The notes under the pieces: model-generated
Databases searched by the model: none
Told to the model about the DNA's origin: nothing
What the model saw: only the letters and a program-made list of their open reading frames with translations
Part shown: piece by piece, positions 29,587-39,165 of the stretch
Position numbering within the stretch: position 1 is the first letter of the stretch
Layout: each line of letters opens with the position of its first letter
Origin: Ignavibacteria bacterium
Lineage (GTDB): Bacteria > Bacteroidota > Ignavibacteria > Tepidaquicellales > Tepidaquicellaceae
Length of the DNA: 46,124 nt
NCBI GenBank assembly: GCA_016716125.1
Contig: JADJWZ010000029.1
Span: forward strand, 1-46,124
Direction: 5' to 3'
Translations under genes and position numbers: made by a program

Positions 29587-31200
29587 ATGGTTCAGGATTA
29601 CCTGTTTATTATAATCGGATTATTATTTTTAGTGCTGATCTTCGTGATGATAGGGCAGCGGCTGAAGATCTCGTATCCGATATTTCTTGTCATTGCAGGT
29701 CTGATCATCAGTATAACTCCCGGTATCCCGCACATCAGCATTGATCCTGAAATGGTCTTTCTTATTTTTCTCCCCCCGATTTTATATGAAGCTGCATGGT
29801 ACACATCCTGGCAGGAATTCTGGAAATGGAAACGACCCATCAGTCTGCTTGCATTCGGTCTTGTATTTTTTACATCCACTGTAGTTGCATTTGTTTCCGA
29901 ATCACTTATACCCGGATTTACATTAGCGCTGGGATTTTTACTCGGCGGAATAATTTCACCGCCGGACGCTGTAGCCGCCACATCTGTTTTAAAAGGATTA
30001 AAAATTCCCAAACGCGCAATAACTATTCTGGAAGGCGAGAGTCTTGTAAATGATGCTTCAAGTTTGATCGTTGTAAAATTCGCTTTAGCTGCAGTCGTTA
30101 CCGGTCAGTTTGTATTACAAAAGGCGATCGGCAGTTTTTTTATTGTAGCTGGAATGGGAATTGTAGTTGGGTTATTTATAGCTGTAATAATTTATTCTAT
30201 TCACATATTTTTTATTACCACGCCGAGCGTTGACACTGCGCTGACTTTAATTACTCCGTATATTATGTATGCAGGCGCTGAGTATTTTCACTTTTCCGGA
30301 GTAATGGCGGTAGTAAGCGGCGGATTGTTTCTGTCATATCGTTCGCATAAAATTTTAAATTATCAGTCAAGGTTACAGGCGATCGGCGTATGGAGTACTT
30401 TAATTTTTTTAATAAACGGAACAGTATTTATTCTCATCGGTCTTGAAATGCCTTCGGTAATAGAAGGCATGACAGGAGCTATGATCGCAGACGGATTAAA
30501 GTATGGAATTCTGATATCATTTCTTATAATCGCTATAAGGTTTTTATGGACATACATAGCGGCATTTTTACCGCGGTTACTTTTCAAAAGTATACGTGAA
30601 AATGAAAAAAATCCGGGATGGAAAGGTCCTTTCCTTGTCAGCTTTGCGGCAATGCGGGGAGTAGTTTCTCTGGCTGCAGCTCTGTATATTCCTCTCTTAC
30701 TTCCATCCGGCGCAGAATTCCCGATGCGGAATACAATTATATTCATTACAGTTATTGTAATTTTTATTACACTTGTCGGACAAGGTCTTGCGCTTCCATG
30801 GATCATTAAACTTATCAAGGTAGAAGAAATCGATGATATCATACCGGAAGAAGAACAGGAAGCCGGTATTCAGCTGCGTCTTAAAAAAGCTGCGCTGCAG
30901 AAACTAAATGAAGTGATTGAAAAAGATCCCGGCGCTGCTCAAAACCAACTTGTAGTTATTATGAAATCTCAGCTGGAAAATCAAATTTCCATAACTATTG
31001 AAAAACTTGATTCACTTGAATGTGACAGATCGGAAATAATTGCATTAAAAGAATATCATCTGATACTAAAAGATTTAATTCAGGTGCAGAGAAATGAACT
31101 TGATAAACTGCGGGACGAAAAATTATTTACTGATGAAGTTTTGCGGAAACACTCGTCACAGCTGGATCTGGATGAAGCGAGAATCAGTGATTACATATAA
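29587..31200 (+). CDS. Na+/H+ antiporter, CPA1 (NhaP) family
   Basis: A 537-residue membrane protein (ATG 29587; the upstream TTG at 29584 adds only one residue). About 12 hydrophobic segments occupy residues 1-410. The family motifs are there: LIFLPPILYEAAWYTSW, the discontinuous-helix region GGIISPPDAVAATSVLKGL (the usual DP is altered to PDA), and EGESLVNDASSLIVVKFALA with the paired acidic residues of the ion site. A soluble C-terminal domain (about 415-537) is helical and charged. It exchanges cytoplasmic Na+ (or K+) for H+ across the inner membrane, giving pH and sodium homeostasis. The next gene, a DUF389 protein, is also a membrane protein. Confidence 0.9.
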   Translation: MVQDYLFIIIGLLFLVLIFVMIGQRLKISYPIFLVIAGLIISITPGIPHISIDPEMVFLIFLPPILYEAAWYTSWQEFWKWKRPISLLAFGLVFFTSTVVAFVSESLIPGFTLALGFLLGGIISPPDAVAATSVLKGLKIPKRAITILEGESLVNDASSLIVVKFALAAVVTGQFVLQKAIGSFFIVAGMGIVVGLFIAVIIYSIHIFFITTPSVDTALTLITPYIMYAGAEYFHFSGVMAVVSGGLFLSYRSHKILNYQSRLQAIGVWSTLIFLINGTVFILIGLEMPSVIEGMTGAMIADGLKYGILISFLIIAIRFLWTYIAAFLPRLLFKSIRENEKNPGWKGPFLVSFAAMRGVVSLAAALYIPLLLPSGAEFPMRNTIIFITVIVIFITLVGQGLALPWIIKLIKVEEIDDIIPEEEQEAGIQLRLKKAALQKLNEVIEKDPGAAQNQLVVIMKSQLENQISITIEKLDSLECDRSEIIALKEYHLILKDLIQVQRNELDKLRDEKLFTDEVLRKHSSQLDLDEARISDYI

Positions 31201-31347
31201 AAAATAATATCATGCGAATATAATTTTACATATGTACAAATGTCAATTTCGTTTAAATATTATAGTTACTGTATTTTATTTGAATTAAATAAATAGTATA
31301 ATTCGTAAATATATTGTCCGCAGAATAATTTTTTTTAAAAAATTCAA

Positions 31348-32646
31348 ATGCATAATAAAATATTAGACTTTATAAATTTACAAACCGGTGAAGAAAGTAA
31401 ACAAAAGACACTTGATAATGTAATCACAAACATTTCATTTCGCGGCGCTAACCTATGGATTCTTGCCTGTGCAATCGTTATCGCTTCAATTGGCCTGAAT
31501 GTAAACTCAACTGCTGTAATCATAGGCGCAATGCTGATTTCTCCGTTAATGGGTCCGATAGTAGGAGCAGGATTTGCATTAGGAACTTATGATTTTCAGC
31601 TTCTCAAAAAGTCATTTAAAAATTTATTCATTGCAACACTGGTAGGCTTATTTGTTTCAGCATTATATTTTTATATAAGCCCTTTCAAAGAAACACAATC
31701 AGAACTGCTGGCAAGAACCTCGCCAAATATCTATGATGTTCTGATCGCATTCTTTGGCGGTTTAGTAGGTGTAATAGCCATCACCAGAGTCGAAAAGGGA
31801 AATCCGATTCCCGGAGTTGCAATTGCTACTGCTTTAATGCCGCCGTTATGTACAGCGGGATATGGAATAGCAATAGGTAATTTTCAATATTTTTTAGGCT
31901 CCTTTTATCTTTATACAATAAATTCTTTTTTTATATGTATAGCAACCTTTTTAATCATTAAATATCTTAAATACGAACCGGTAAATACTTTACATACCAA
32001 GCACGAAAGGTTAATACGATATAGTATAACGGTATTGATATTGATCATGATAGTTCCCAGTTTCTTTTTAGCAAGTAATTTACTGAATGAGAAAAAATAC
32101 TCACAAAATGTTGAGAAATTTATTGCAAATGAATTTTCAACTAAAGGTTATACTGTAATTTATAAAAGGACAAGTTATAATTCAAATCCAAGAAAAATAG
32201 AATTAGCGTTTTTGACAAAAAAATTCAGTGATGAAGAAATTGAAACCCTGAACACAAAACTAAATGAGTATGAAATTCTTAATACAGAACTTAATATAAA
32301 GCAGGATGTAACTGACTTAAAAAGTGAAATCCTAAATGAAATCGGCAATCAGAATAAAAATATTACTGAAAAGGATTTAACTATTAAAAATCTTCAAAAT
32401 GAACTTTCAGAATTTAAATTTGAAAATACAAATGTTATCAGGGAAGCACAGATCCTATTCCCTGAAATGAGAGATGTTTCAATTGGTAAACATCTGATTT
32501 TTCAAAATACAGACAGTGCAAAGGCTCAGACTGTAATGGTTTACAGCTCTGAAAAAATAATGATAGAAGATGATTTGGAAAAACTATATCAGTGGCTTAA
32601 ACAAAAATTGGGAACAGAAGACGTAATAGTGGTAAGACTGGAATAA
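31348..32646 (+). CDS. DUF389 domain membrane protein
   Basis: 432 residues. The DUF389 core (about 25-210) has several membrane helices and the family signatures STAVIIGAMLISPLMGPIVG, AITRVEKGNPIPGVAIATAL and MPPLCTAGYGIAIGNF. The second half (about 230-432) is soluble and coiled-coil-like (KNITEKDLTIKNLQNELSEF) with a C-terminal alpha/beta segment. Function is not established; family members often neighbour ion transporters, as here. No Shine-Dalgarno before ATG 31348. Confidence 0.9.
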   Translation: MHNKILDFINLQTGEESKQKTLDNVITNISFRGANLWILACAIVIASIGLNVNSTAVIIGAMLISPLMGPIVGAGFALGTYDFQLLKKSFKNLFIATLVGLFVSALYFYISPFKETQSELLARTSPNIYDVLIAFFGGLVGVIAITRVEKGNPIPGVAIATALMPPLCTAGYGIAIGNFQYFLGSFYLYTINSFFICIATFLIIKYLKYEPVNTLHTKHERLIRYSITVLILIMIVPSFFLASNLLNEKKYSQNVEKFIANEFSTKGYTVIYKRTSYNSNPRKIELAFLTKKFSDEEIETLNTKLNEYEILNTELNIKQDVTDLKSEILNEIGNQNKNITEKDLTIKNLQNELSEFKFENTNVIREAQILFPEMRDVSIGKHLIFQNTDSAKAQTVMVYSSEKIMIEDDLEKLYQWLKQKLGTEDVIVVRLE

Positions 32647-32763
32647 AGTAAAAATTACAATGTTTTTATTATTAATGTATATGGAATGTCAAAATAATTA
32701 ATAGTGTGGACGGCGGAATGTCTTCAGTCAGATTATGAATCAATTCCGGATATTTATTAAATC

Positions 32764-34185
32764 ATGAAAATTCTTCTCACAGGTGTTACCGGTTATATAG
32801 CTCAGCGGCTTCTTCCTGTGCTGATTCAAAATGGTCACTTTGTATATTGCTGCGTTAGGGATAAGAACAGATTTAATATTAAAAACTTCGACGCGGAAAA
32901 TCTTAAGATTATCGAAGCGGATTTTCTTAACAGCGATAGTCTTAAGAATATTCCGGATGATATTGACGTCGCGTATTATCTGATTCATTCGATGTCAACT
33001 CAAAGCGGGGACTTCGAAAATATGGAAAAGGTCTGCGCTGAAAATTTCAGAAACAGAATTCAGAATACAAATGTAAGGCAGGTAATTTATTTAAGCGGTA
33101 TTGTCAACGAAGCTGCATTATCAAAACATTTATCATCAAGAAAACAAGTTGAAGATATATTGTCCGGATCAACATTTGCATTAACCACTTTAAGAGCAGG
33201 CATAATAGTCGGATCTGGAAGCGCTTCATTTGAAATTATCCGTGACCTTGTGGAGAAATTACCTGTGATGATAGCGCCGCGCTGGCTGAAAACTAAGTGT
33301 CAGCCGATCGCAATCCGAAATGTAATAGAATTTTTGTACGGAGTAATTGACAGAGAGGAGACATTTCACAAGAGCTTTGATATCGGCGGACCGGATATTC
33401 TAAGTTATAAGGAAATGCTTTTGCGCTTTGCAAAGATCAGAGGACTGAATAGAAGAATAATAATAGTGCCTGTAATGTCTCCTAAGATTTCATCATACTG
33501 GCTTTACTTCGTAACAGCAACTTCATTCGCTCTGGCAAAAAATCTGGTCAACAGCATGAAGATTGAAGTGATCTGCAGACCTAACAATTTAGATTCTATG
33601 TTAGGAATTTCCCTGATTGATTATGACACCTCGATCAAACTTGCTTTTGGAAAGATCGAACAAAATCAGGTAATATCAAGCTGGAAAGATGCACAGACGA
33701 GTAACATTTTCAGAAAGGGAATTTCCGGTTATATTGAAGTGCCAGTTAACGGATGTTATAAGGATATCAGAAACTGTAAAGTCAGTGATCCGGAAAAAAC
33801 GCTTGAAAGGATCTGGACCATTGGCGGAAAGAACGGCTGGTATTACGGTAACTGGCTCTGGGAAATCCGCGGTTTCATAGATCAGCTTTTCGGCGGGGTA
33901 GGAATGCGCAGAGGAAGGAAAAGTGAAACTGATATTTCAGCGGGAGAAACGCTTGATTTCTGGAGAGTGCTGCTTGCAAGGAAGGACGAAAAAAGACTGC
34001 TGCTGTATGCGGAAATGAAATTACCCGGAGAAGCATGGCTGGAATTTAAAATTGACGATTCAAATGTGCTGACGCAAACCGCTACTTTCAGACCTTTAGG
34101 ACTGCTGGGAAGAATTTACTGGTATACTGTCTTTCCTTTTCACGGGATCATATTTAACGGAATGATCAGGAATATTTCTGCGTAA
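32764..34185 (+). CDS. NAD(P)-binding SDR-type protein with DUF2867 C-terminal domain
   Basis: 473 residues. The N-terminal Rossmann domain has the dinucleotide motif GVTGYIAQRLL (residues 7-17), the Tyr-Leu-Ser-Gly strand (IYLSGIV), the AYYLIHSM stretch and TLRAGIIVGSGSASFEI, as in atypical SDR proteins that bind NAD(P). The C-terminal domain starts near residue 320 (GCYKDIRNCK, LERIWTIGGKNGWYYGNWLW) and is the DUF2867/SRPBCC-like part, with a pattern of aromatic strands ending in RNISA. The two-domain form is a common uncharacterised oxidoreductase. Substrate unknown. ATG 32764. Confidence 0.85.
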   Translation: MKILLTGVTGYIAQRLLPVLIQNGHFVYCCVRDKNRFNIKNFDAENLKIIEADFLNSDSLKNIPDDIDVAYYLIHSMSTQSGDFENMEKVCAENFRNRIQNTNVRQVIYLSGIVNEAALSKHLSSRKQVEDILSGSTFALTTLRAGIIVGSGSASFEIIRDLVEKLPVMIAPRWLKTKCQPIAIRNVIEFLYGVIDREETFHKSFDIGGPDILSYKEMLLRFAKIRGLNRRIIIVPVMSPKISSYWLYFVTATSFALAKNLVNSMKIEVICRPNNLDSMLGISLIDYDTSIKLAFGKIEQNQVISSWKDAQTSNIFRKGISGYIEVPVNGCYKDIRNCKVSDPEKTLERIWTIGGKNGWYYGNWLWEIRGFIDQLFGGVGMRRGRKSETDISAGETLDFWRVLLARKDEKRLLLYAEMKLPGEAWLEFKIDDSNVLTQTATFRPLGLLGRIYWYTVFPFHGIIFNGMIRNISA

Positions 34186-34316
34186 TAAAACTGTCTACTG
34201 CCTCAGGTACACTAATATAACTAAAATGTAAGATGGTAATTTTATTAAAAAATATTTCATGCGTCGGATAAAAATAGATGTAAAGTGTGTTACAAAAATC
34301 AAACTAATTTAATTAT

Positions 34317-35783
34317 ATGATCGGAATTTTTTTATTCAGTCTTTTCCTTCTTTTTACACCCCATTGTAAAAGCGATGCTTCAAACGAAAAACTCAAATCA
34401 TCAGGTACAAACAGCAAAGAGAATAAAGAAACAGTTGTAAAGAAAAATATTCAGGATAACCTGATTGACTCGGGACCGTTTGTCGGAGCAGTGACTGAAG
34501 TTACTGCAACATTCATGGTAAAACCGGTAAATCAGTCAAAAGTAAAATTTGAAATTTCGGAAGACTCTTTATTCAGCGGATCGTTTTATTCTGAAGAGAT
34601 AAGTTCGGATGAAAGTATATTTAATTTTACAAAGATTGAAATAAATAATCTCGAACCTGACACAAAATATTTTTACAGGGCGGTACTGAATGATAATATT
34701 ACAGAACGCATACATTCATTTAAAACATTTCCGTCGGAAAAAAATGTTAACTTTTCTTTCGGATTCGGTTCATGCCAGCAGGGATATAATTCAGGAACCC
34801 CTGCATTATTTCCCGTGATAGCGGAAGATTCTCTTCGTTTCTTTCTTCAGATAGGCGACTGGACATATCCTGATTTTGGAAGTCCGGGAAAAGGATATAA
34901 TAAAAGTATGGATCTGCTAGCTGAGACCTACCGAAGCAGATATGATTACAGTTATCCTTTTAACAGTGAAGTTTTAAGCAGAATGCCTGTATCATATTTA
35001 TATGATGATCATGATTTTGCAGGCAATGACGCAGACGGAACAAATTCTTATAAATCAAATTCCGTAAAAGCGTATGATATGTTTTTCCCGCATTACAAAA
35101 TGGATAATCCAGATAACGGGATCTGGCAAAAGTTCAGATTCGGCGATGTTGAATTTTTTCTGCTTGATCTGAGGACGCAGAGAAATGCAAACTTGAACTC
35201 TATAAATTCGCAGGGAGTATTTGATCCTCCTTCGGGGCATTCAATACTCAGTGGTTTCGATATTGAAGGTGAAAATCAAAAGACATGGCTCGTGAATTCT
35301 TTGAAAAGTTCTGATGCAAAATGGAAAGTCATAATTTCTTCGGTCATATTTAATCCGAAATATTTAGATGCATTAAAGGATCAAAAAATAGCTCAGCTTT
35401 CTCCTAAAATTCAAAAAGGTATAGTTGACAAATGGGCTGGATTTCCTGAGGACATTGAGTTTTTGAAAAGTTTAATAAAAGACAATAATATTGAAAATGT
35501 AATAATGGTCAGCGGTGATTCGCATTCTTCTTATATAGACGACGGAGCAAATTCATTTATACCGGAGATAAGCAGTTCCAATCTTGATACAAAAAACTCA
35601 AAGATCGGCTTTCTGATACAGATGGCGGGTTACAATATCTGGAATCAGGGAAGCTATAATGATGACGGACATGCTTACGGGAGAATCAGCTTTTATTTCG
35701 GAGATGAAGAGTATGCGATGCTTGAAGTTATTGATCAGTATTCTAAAACAGTTCTGAGTTACAGATTAGATCTTAAACAGTGA
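34317..35783 (+). CDS. PhoD-like alkaline phosphatase (metallophosphatase) lipoprotein
   Basis: 488 residues. The signal sequence IGIFLFSLFLLFTPHC ends in a lipobox-like site with Cys18. An N-terminal fibronectin-like domain (about 50-140, DTKYFYRAVLNDNI) is typical of the family. The catalytic domain shows FGFGSCQQGYN, FLQIGDWTYPDFG, YDDHDFAGNDADG and IMVSGDSHSSY, which hold the Asp/His/Asn ligands of the PhoD metal centre (Fe3+/Ca2+ in characterised members). It would hydrolyse phosphomono- or diesters outside the cytoplasm, perhaps alongside the secreted nuclease as a phosphate-scavenging pair. It is followed by a bidirectional terminator. Confidence 0.9.
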   Translation: MIGIFLFSLFLLFTPHCKSDASNEKLKSSGTNSKENKETVVKKNIQDNLIDSGPFVGAVTEVTATFMVKPVNQSKVKFEISEDSLFSGSFYSEEISSDESIFNFTKIEINNLEPDTKYFYRAVLNDNITERIHSFKTFPSEKNVNFSFGFGSCQQGYNSGTPALFPVIAEDSLRFFLQIGDWTYPDFGSPGKGYNKSMDLLAETYRSRYDYSYPFNSEVLSRMPVSYLYDDHDFAGNDADGTNSYKSNSVKAYDMFFPHYKMDNPDNGIWQKFRFGDVEFFLLDLRTQRNANLNSINSQGVFDPPSGHSILSGFDIEGENQKTWLVNSLKSSDAKWKVIISSVIFNPKYLDALKDQKIAQLSPKIQKGIVDKWAGFPEDIEFLKSLIKDNNIENVIMVSGDSHSSYIDDGANSFIPEISSSNLDTKNSKIGFLIQMAGYNIWNQGSYNDDGHAYGRISFYFGDEEYAMLEVIDQYSKTVLSYRLDLKQ

Positions 35784-35835
35784 TACAAAAAATTAACTTT
35801 CAAAAGAAAAAAAATTAATATAAGTCAGTTATTAC

Positions 35836-35866
35836 AAAAGCCTGTGAGAATGTCTCACAGGCTTTT
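35836..35866. terminator. Bidirectional terminator between converging genes
   Basis: AAAAGCCTGTGAGA and TCTCACAGGCTTTT form a 14-bp perfect stem with an ATG loop; A and T tracts on both sides serve both strands. Confidence 0.9.
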
Positions 35867-35901
35867 AATATTAAGTTAAAGTTGTAAAAATTCAACAAGA
35901 T

Positions 35902-37195
35902 TTATTTTACAAGCATCATTTTCTTAACTGCCGAAAAATCATTTGCTTCTATCGAATAGAAATAAACACCGCTCGGCAGATTACCAGCATTAAAACTTAC
36001 GGAATAATATCCGGCTGTTTTAACTTCATTAACAATCGTTGAAATTTCTTTACCTGACATGTCAAACAATCTCAGACTTACATTCCCGTCAACAGGTAAA
36101 TTATAAATTATCTGAGTAGACGGATTGAAAGGGTTCGGATAGTTTTGTGATAATTCAAACTTTGCAGGAACACCGATATTAACTTCACTGCTAAGATTGA
36201 AATATTCGAAATTACCGTTGAAGTCTATTTGTTTCAGTCTGTAATTATAAATTCCGGAAGTAAGATTTCTGTCGGTGAAAGAAAAATTATTAGATATAGC
36301 AGTAGTTCCGTTTCCTGTTACGTTTCCAATCTTTGACCACTGACCGTTACTGATTCTTTCAATGTCAAAACCGGAGTTATTTGTTTCGGAAGCGGTCGAC
36401 CAGTTAAGAGTTACATTGTTATTTGAGATTACAGAAACGAAACTGGAAAGTTCAACAGGCAATAAACCGTCACCATCGAGCTCAATGACATCTATTCCGA
36501 TATAGTCACTGTTACTGCCTAAAGGTCCGCCGTTAACTACCTAAAGGTCCGCCGTTAACTACACAGTATCTGATTGCAATACTGCCGCTGAAACTGGATG
36601 TAGGCAATACAAAAGATTTCAGTTCCCATGTCGCGGCAGTAGTAGCCTTAAATCTTCCTAATTCAACCCAGCCGGCGGATTCGGGAGTTAAACCGCCCTG
36701 ATCATTGTACATTACTCTTACAGAATCAGGATAAGGGGAACCTGGAGCAGCACGGCATCTGAAACTTAAAACGTCACCTGCTACTACTCCGACGTCAGGC
36801 AATATAAGCCAGCTGTCGATATTATTTCCACCGTTAACTACCTGATAATTAGCGAAGATATAACTGTCCGGTGCACCGTTGAATCCAGAAAAAACAACCG
36901 TATCACCTTGATTCCATGTTACGGTAGTTCCCTGCGGACCTCCGCCTCAGTAATAAACCAGATAACCTCTTGCTTTTAATCCGTTAGTATCACTTGGAAG
37001 ATCAAAATTATCAGTATTGTAAATTAACTGCTGAAGAATTTGGATTGTTGTTATCCGAGATATACTGATTAGATTCTCTTTCGGGTGGAGGACCGGAATA
37101 ATCATATACCGTTTTGGTAGGATTGTCGTATAATAAAAAACCGAAGAATATAAAAACAGAAAGCAATGCAACCGAAAAAAATAAATTTTTTTCAT
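35902..37195 (-). pseudogene. Degraded T9SS cargo gene (choice-of-anchor/adhesin-like domain plus sorting domain)
   Basis: The intact version would be about 430 residues: a signal peptide (in the better frame MKKIYFFSVALLSVFIFF), a linker, a cleaved-adhesin/choice-of-anchor-like beta domain (SYIFANYQVVNGGN, DSWLILPDVGVVAGDVLSF), a fibronectin-like segment (VTLNWSTASETNNSGFDIER) and a T9SS domain (NYPNPFNPSTQIIY, KKMMLVK). Four lesions break it on the minus strand: a missing T after the signal-peptide TTTTTT near 37176, a frame change near 37030, an in-frame TGA at 36947-36949, and an exact 22-bp tandem duplication at 36519-36562. Removing the duplication restores IRYCVVNGGPLGSNSDYIGI. The last fragment (35902-36462) would have no signal peptide. 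It was a secreted surface protein. Confidence 0.8.
36519..36562. repeat. Exact tandem duplication of 22 bp inside the T9SS cargo gene
   Basis: 36519-36540 and 36541-36562 are identical and adjacent. Because 22 is not a multiple of three the copy shifts the frame; removing one copy gives an uninterrupted protein. Confidence 0.95.
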
Positions 37196-37595
37196 TTGTA
37201 ATTATTTTTTTGGTTAAGTAATAATAGTGAAATTAAAAAATTATTACAGTTTGTCTCTCAGATAAACTCCCTCCTTTCGTAAGTCTGAATTTGAAAATAT
37301 TTTATAAAAATGAATTAAACAAATTTAATTTAAATTCTAACAAAATTAAAATTTTGTATACAAAAATGCAATCATTTATAATCATTGTTCAAATTTACTT
37401 TGAAAATAAGCGGAAAAGAGTTAAAAAGTATAACAATTTTAGTTTAAAAACATAATCTATGTCATATTTCTATTTATTCAAAATGACTATTTTTGTAAAA
37501 GAAAATGAAGGATTATAAAGAATTAACTACTACTAATTAATCCTCAAGCAATGAATGTAAAATAGTTTCTATTGAGTCGAAAGGCGGATGAAATT
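37196..37595 (+). promoter_or_regulatory. Upstream region and putative -7 box of the hdr-flx operon
   Basis: About 400 AT-rich bases between divergent genes. TATTTTTG at 37488-37495 fits TAnnTTTG and would start transcription about 95 bases before ATG 37596. No clear -33 box, operator or hairpin was found. Confidence 0.4.
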
Positions 37596-38249
37596 ATGGC
37601 AGCAGATACTTTAAAAGACGCAAAAAAACTTCAGGCAAGTTTTATTTCCACGGAACCTTTTCAGGAGTCATCAAAAGAAAAAGAAAAGGAGAAGGATAAC
37701 AATAAATTATTTCATATTCACGAACGAAACGTCTCAGATGAAATTTCCGAAAGGACTTTTCAGGATGTGAGTCTCTGCTATCAATGCGGAAAATGTTCTG
37801 CAGGCTGTCCCGTCAGATATTATATGGACATTGCTCCGAATAAGGTCGTAAGATTTATACAGTTAGGATATTATGAAGAAGCTTTAAAATCCGAAACTCC
37901 CTGGCTCTGCGCGGGCTGTCTTGCATGTTCGGTAAGGTGTCCGAAGGAATTTGATCTTGCGAAGTTTATGGATGCTGTCCGCGAAATTGCAATTGAAAAG
38001 GGAGTTGAAATAAAACAGGAAAATATTTTAAAATTTCACAAAGCATTTCTGGATCAGATAAAAAATCACGGACGGTCTTATGAAGTCGGACTTGTTGCCG
38101 AATACAAAATGAAAACACTTGATCTGTTTCAGGATGTAGATTCAGCTCCGGGAATGTTCTTAAAAGGAAAGCTGGATTTACTTCCTCACAATATAAAAAA
38201 CAGAAAAGAAATTAAAAGCATTTTTAAAAAGACTTCAGGTAAAAAATAA
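37596..38249 (+). CDS. hdrC: Heterodisulfide reductase-type subunit C (HdrC)
   Basis: A 217-residue iron-sulfur protein. ATG 37596 (MAADTLKDAKKLQASF) is preferred to the TTG at 37572 because AAAGGCGG lies eight bases before it. Two [4Fe-4S] motifs, CYQCGKCSAGCP (about residue 64) and CAGCLACSVRCP (about 107), form a bacterial ferredoxin fold that carries electrons between HdrA and HdrB. The N-terminal Lys/Glu-rich 50 residues are an extension, and the C-terminal helical part (FHKAFLDQIKNHGRSYEVGL) is usual. It is the first gene of the seven-gene operon hdrC-hdrB-hdrA-flxD-flxC-flxB-flxA. Confidence 0.92.
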   Translation: MAADTLKDAKKLQASFISTEPFQESSKEKEKEKDNNKLFHIHERNVSDEISERTFQDVSLCYQCGKCSAGCPVRYYMDIAPNKVVRFIQLGYYEEALKSETPWLCAGCLACSVRCPKEFDLAKFMDAVREIAIEKGVEIKQENILKFHKAFLDQIKNHGRSYEVGLVAEYKMKTLDLFQDVDSAPGMFLKGKLDLLPHNIKNRKEIKSIFKKTSGKK

Positions 38250-38274
38250 TTAAACCTCTTAACCGGAGGTAATC

Positions 38275-39153
38275 ATGAAATATGGATATTTCCCCGGATG
38301 TTCGCTGACAAGTTCAGCAAAAGAATATGACATTTCACTCAGAAAAGTAATTGATAAACTCGGAATTTCTTTTGACGAGATCAATGACTGGTCCTGCTGC
38401 GGAGCTACATCAGCTCATGTAACAAATCACAAATTATCTACGGCGCTTGCTATGCGGAATATTATGCTGGCTGAACAGCAGGGTCTGGATAATATTATCG
38501 CTCCTTGCGCAGCTTGTTATAACCGTCTGATCATTTCTCAAAATGAGATAGGAAAACACACCGGGATCAGAAAGGAGACAGAAGATTTATTATCCGTGAA
38601 ATTCAAAAAGGATGTTAAAGTATTTAATATACTTGAACTTTTTTTAAAGTCCGGTCTTAATAAAATAATTGAAAATCGTAAACGCGAATTAAGCGAACTA
38701 AAAGCTGCGTGTTATTATGGATGTCTGCTTGTGCGTCCTGCAGCTATAACAAAATTTGATGATGCAGAAGAGCCGGAGTCGATGGAAAAAATTGTAGAGG
38801 CAACAGGAGCAGACACAGTTGACTGGAATTATAAAACAGAATGCTGCGGCGCAGCGCATTCAATTGCAAGAAGGGACATAGTAGTGGATCTTTCTAAAAA
38901 AATTATAGATGACGCAATAACGCACGGTGCAAATGTAATGGTGGTAGCATGCCCAATGTGCCATACTAATCTTGATATGCGTCAGAGAGCAATGAAGAGA
39001 AAATATCCTGATCATAAGGAATTTCCTGTGCTTTATCTGACTGAACTTATAGGACTGTCTCTCGGAATGGATGAAAAAGAATTGGGTATAGATCTTCATT
39101 ATACAAATTTTAAATATGCAGATACATTATTGAATAATTCAGCAAAGGGATGA
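38275..39153 (+). CDS. hdrB: Heterodisulfide reductase-type subunit B (HdrB)
   Basis: The disulfide-cleaving subunit: two CCG domains bind noncubane [4Fe-4S] clusters where the disulfide is reduced. The first domain begins with YFPGCSL and contains DWSCCGA and APCAACY; the second has CYYGCLLV, ECCGAAHS and CPMCHTN. All expected cysteines are present. 292 residues, normal length. It follows hdrC by 25 bases with a near-ideal Shine-Dalgarno GGAGGT five bases before ATG 38275. The natural substrate in bacteria is unknown; in Desulfovibrio the homologue is thought to act with DsrC or another thiol protein, so the acceptor here stays open. Confidence 0.95.
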   Translation: MKYGYFPGCSLTSSAKEYDISLRKVIDKLGISFDEINDWSCCGATSAHVTNHKLSTALAMRNIMLAEQQGLDNIIAPCAACYNRLIISQNEIGKHTGIRKETEDLLSVKFKKDVKVFNILELFLKSGLNKIIENRKRELSELKAACYYGCLLVRPAAITKFDDAEEPESMEKIVEATGADTVDWNYKTECCGAAHSIARRDIVVDLSKKIIDDAITHGANVMVVACPMCHTNLDMRQRAMKRKYPDHKEFPVLYLTELIGLSLGMDEKELGIDLHYTNFKYADTLLNNSAKG

Positions 39154-39165
39154 GGAGATTGAAAA

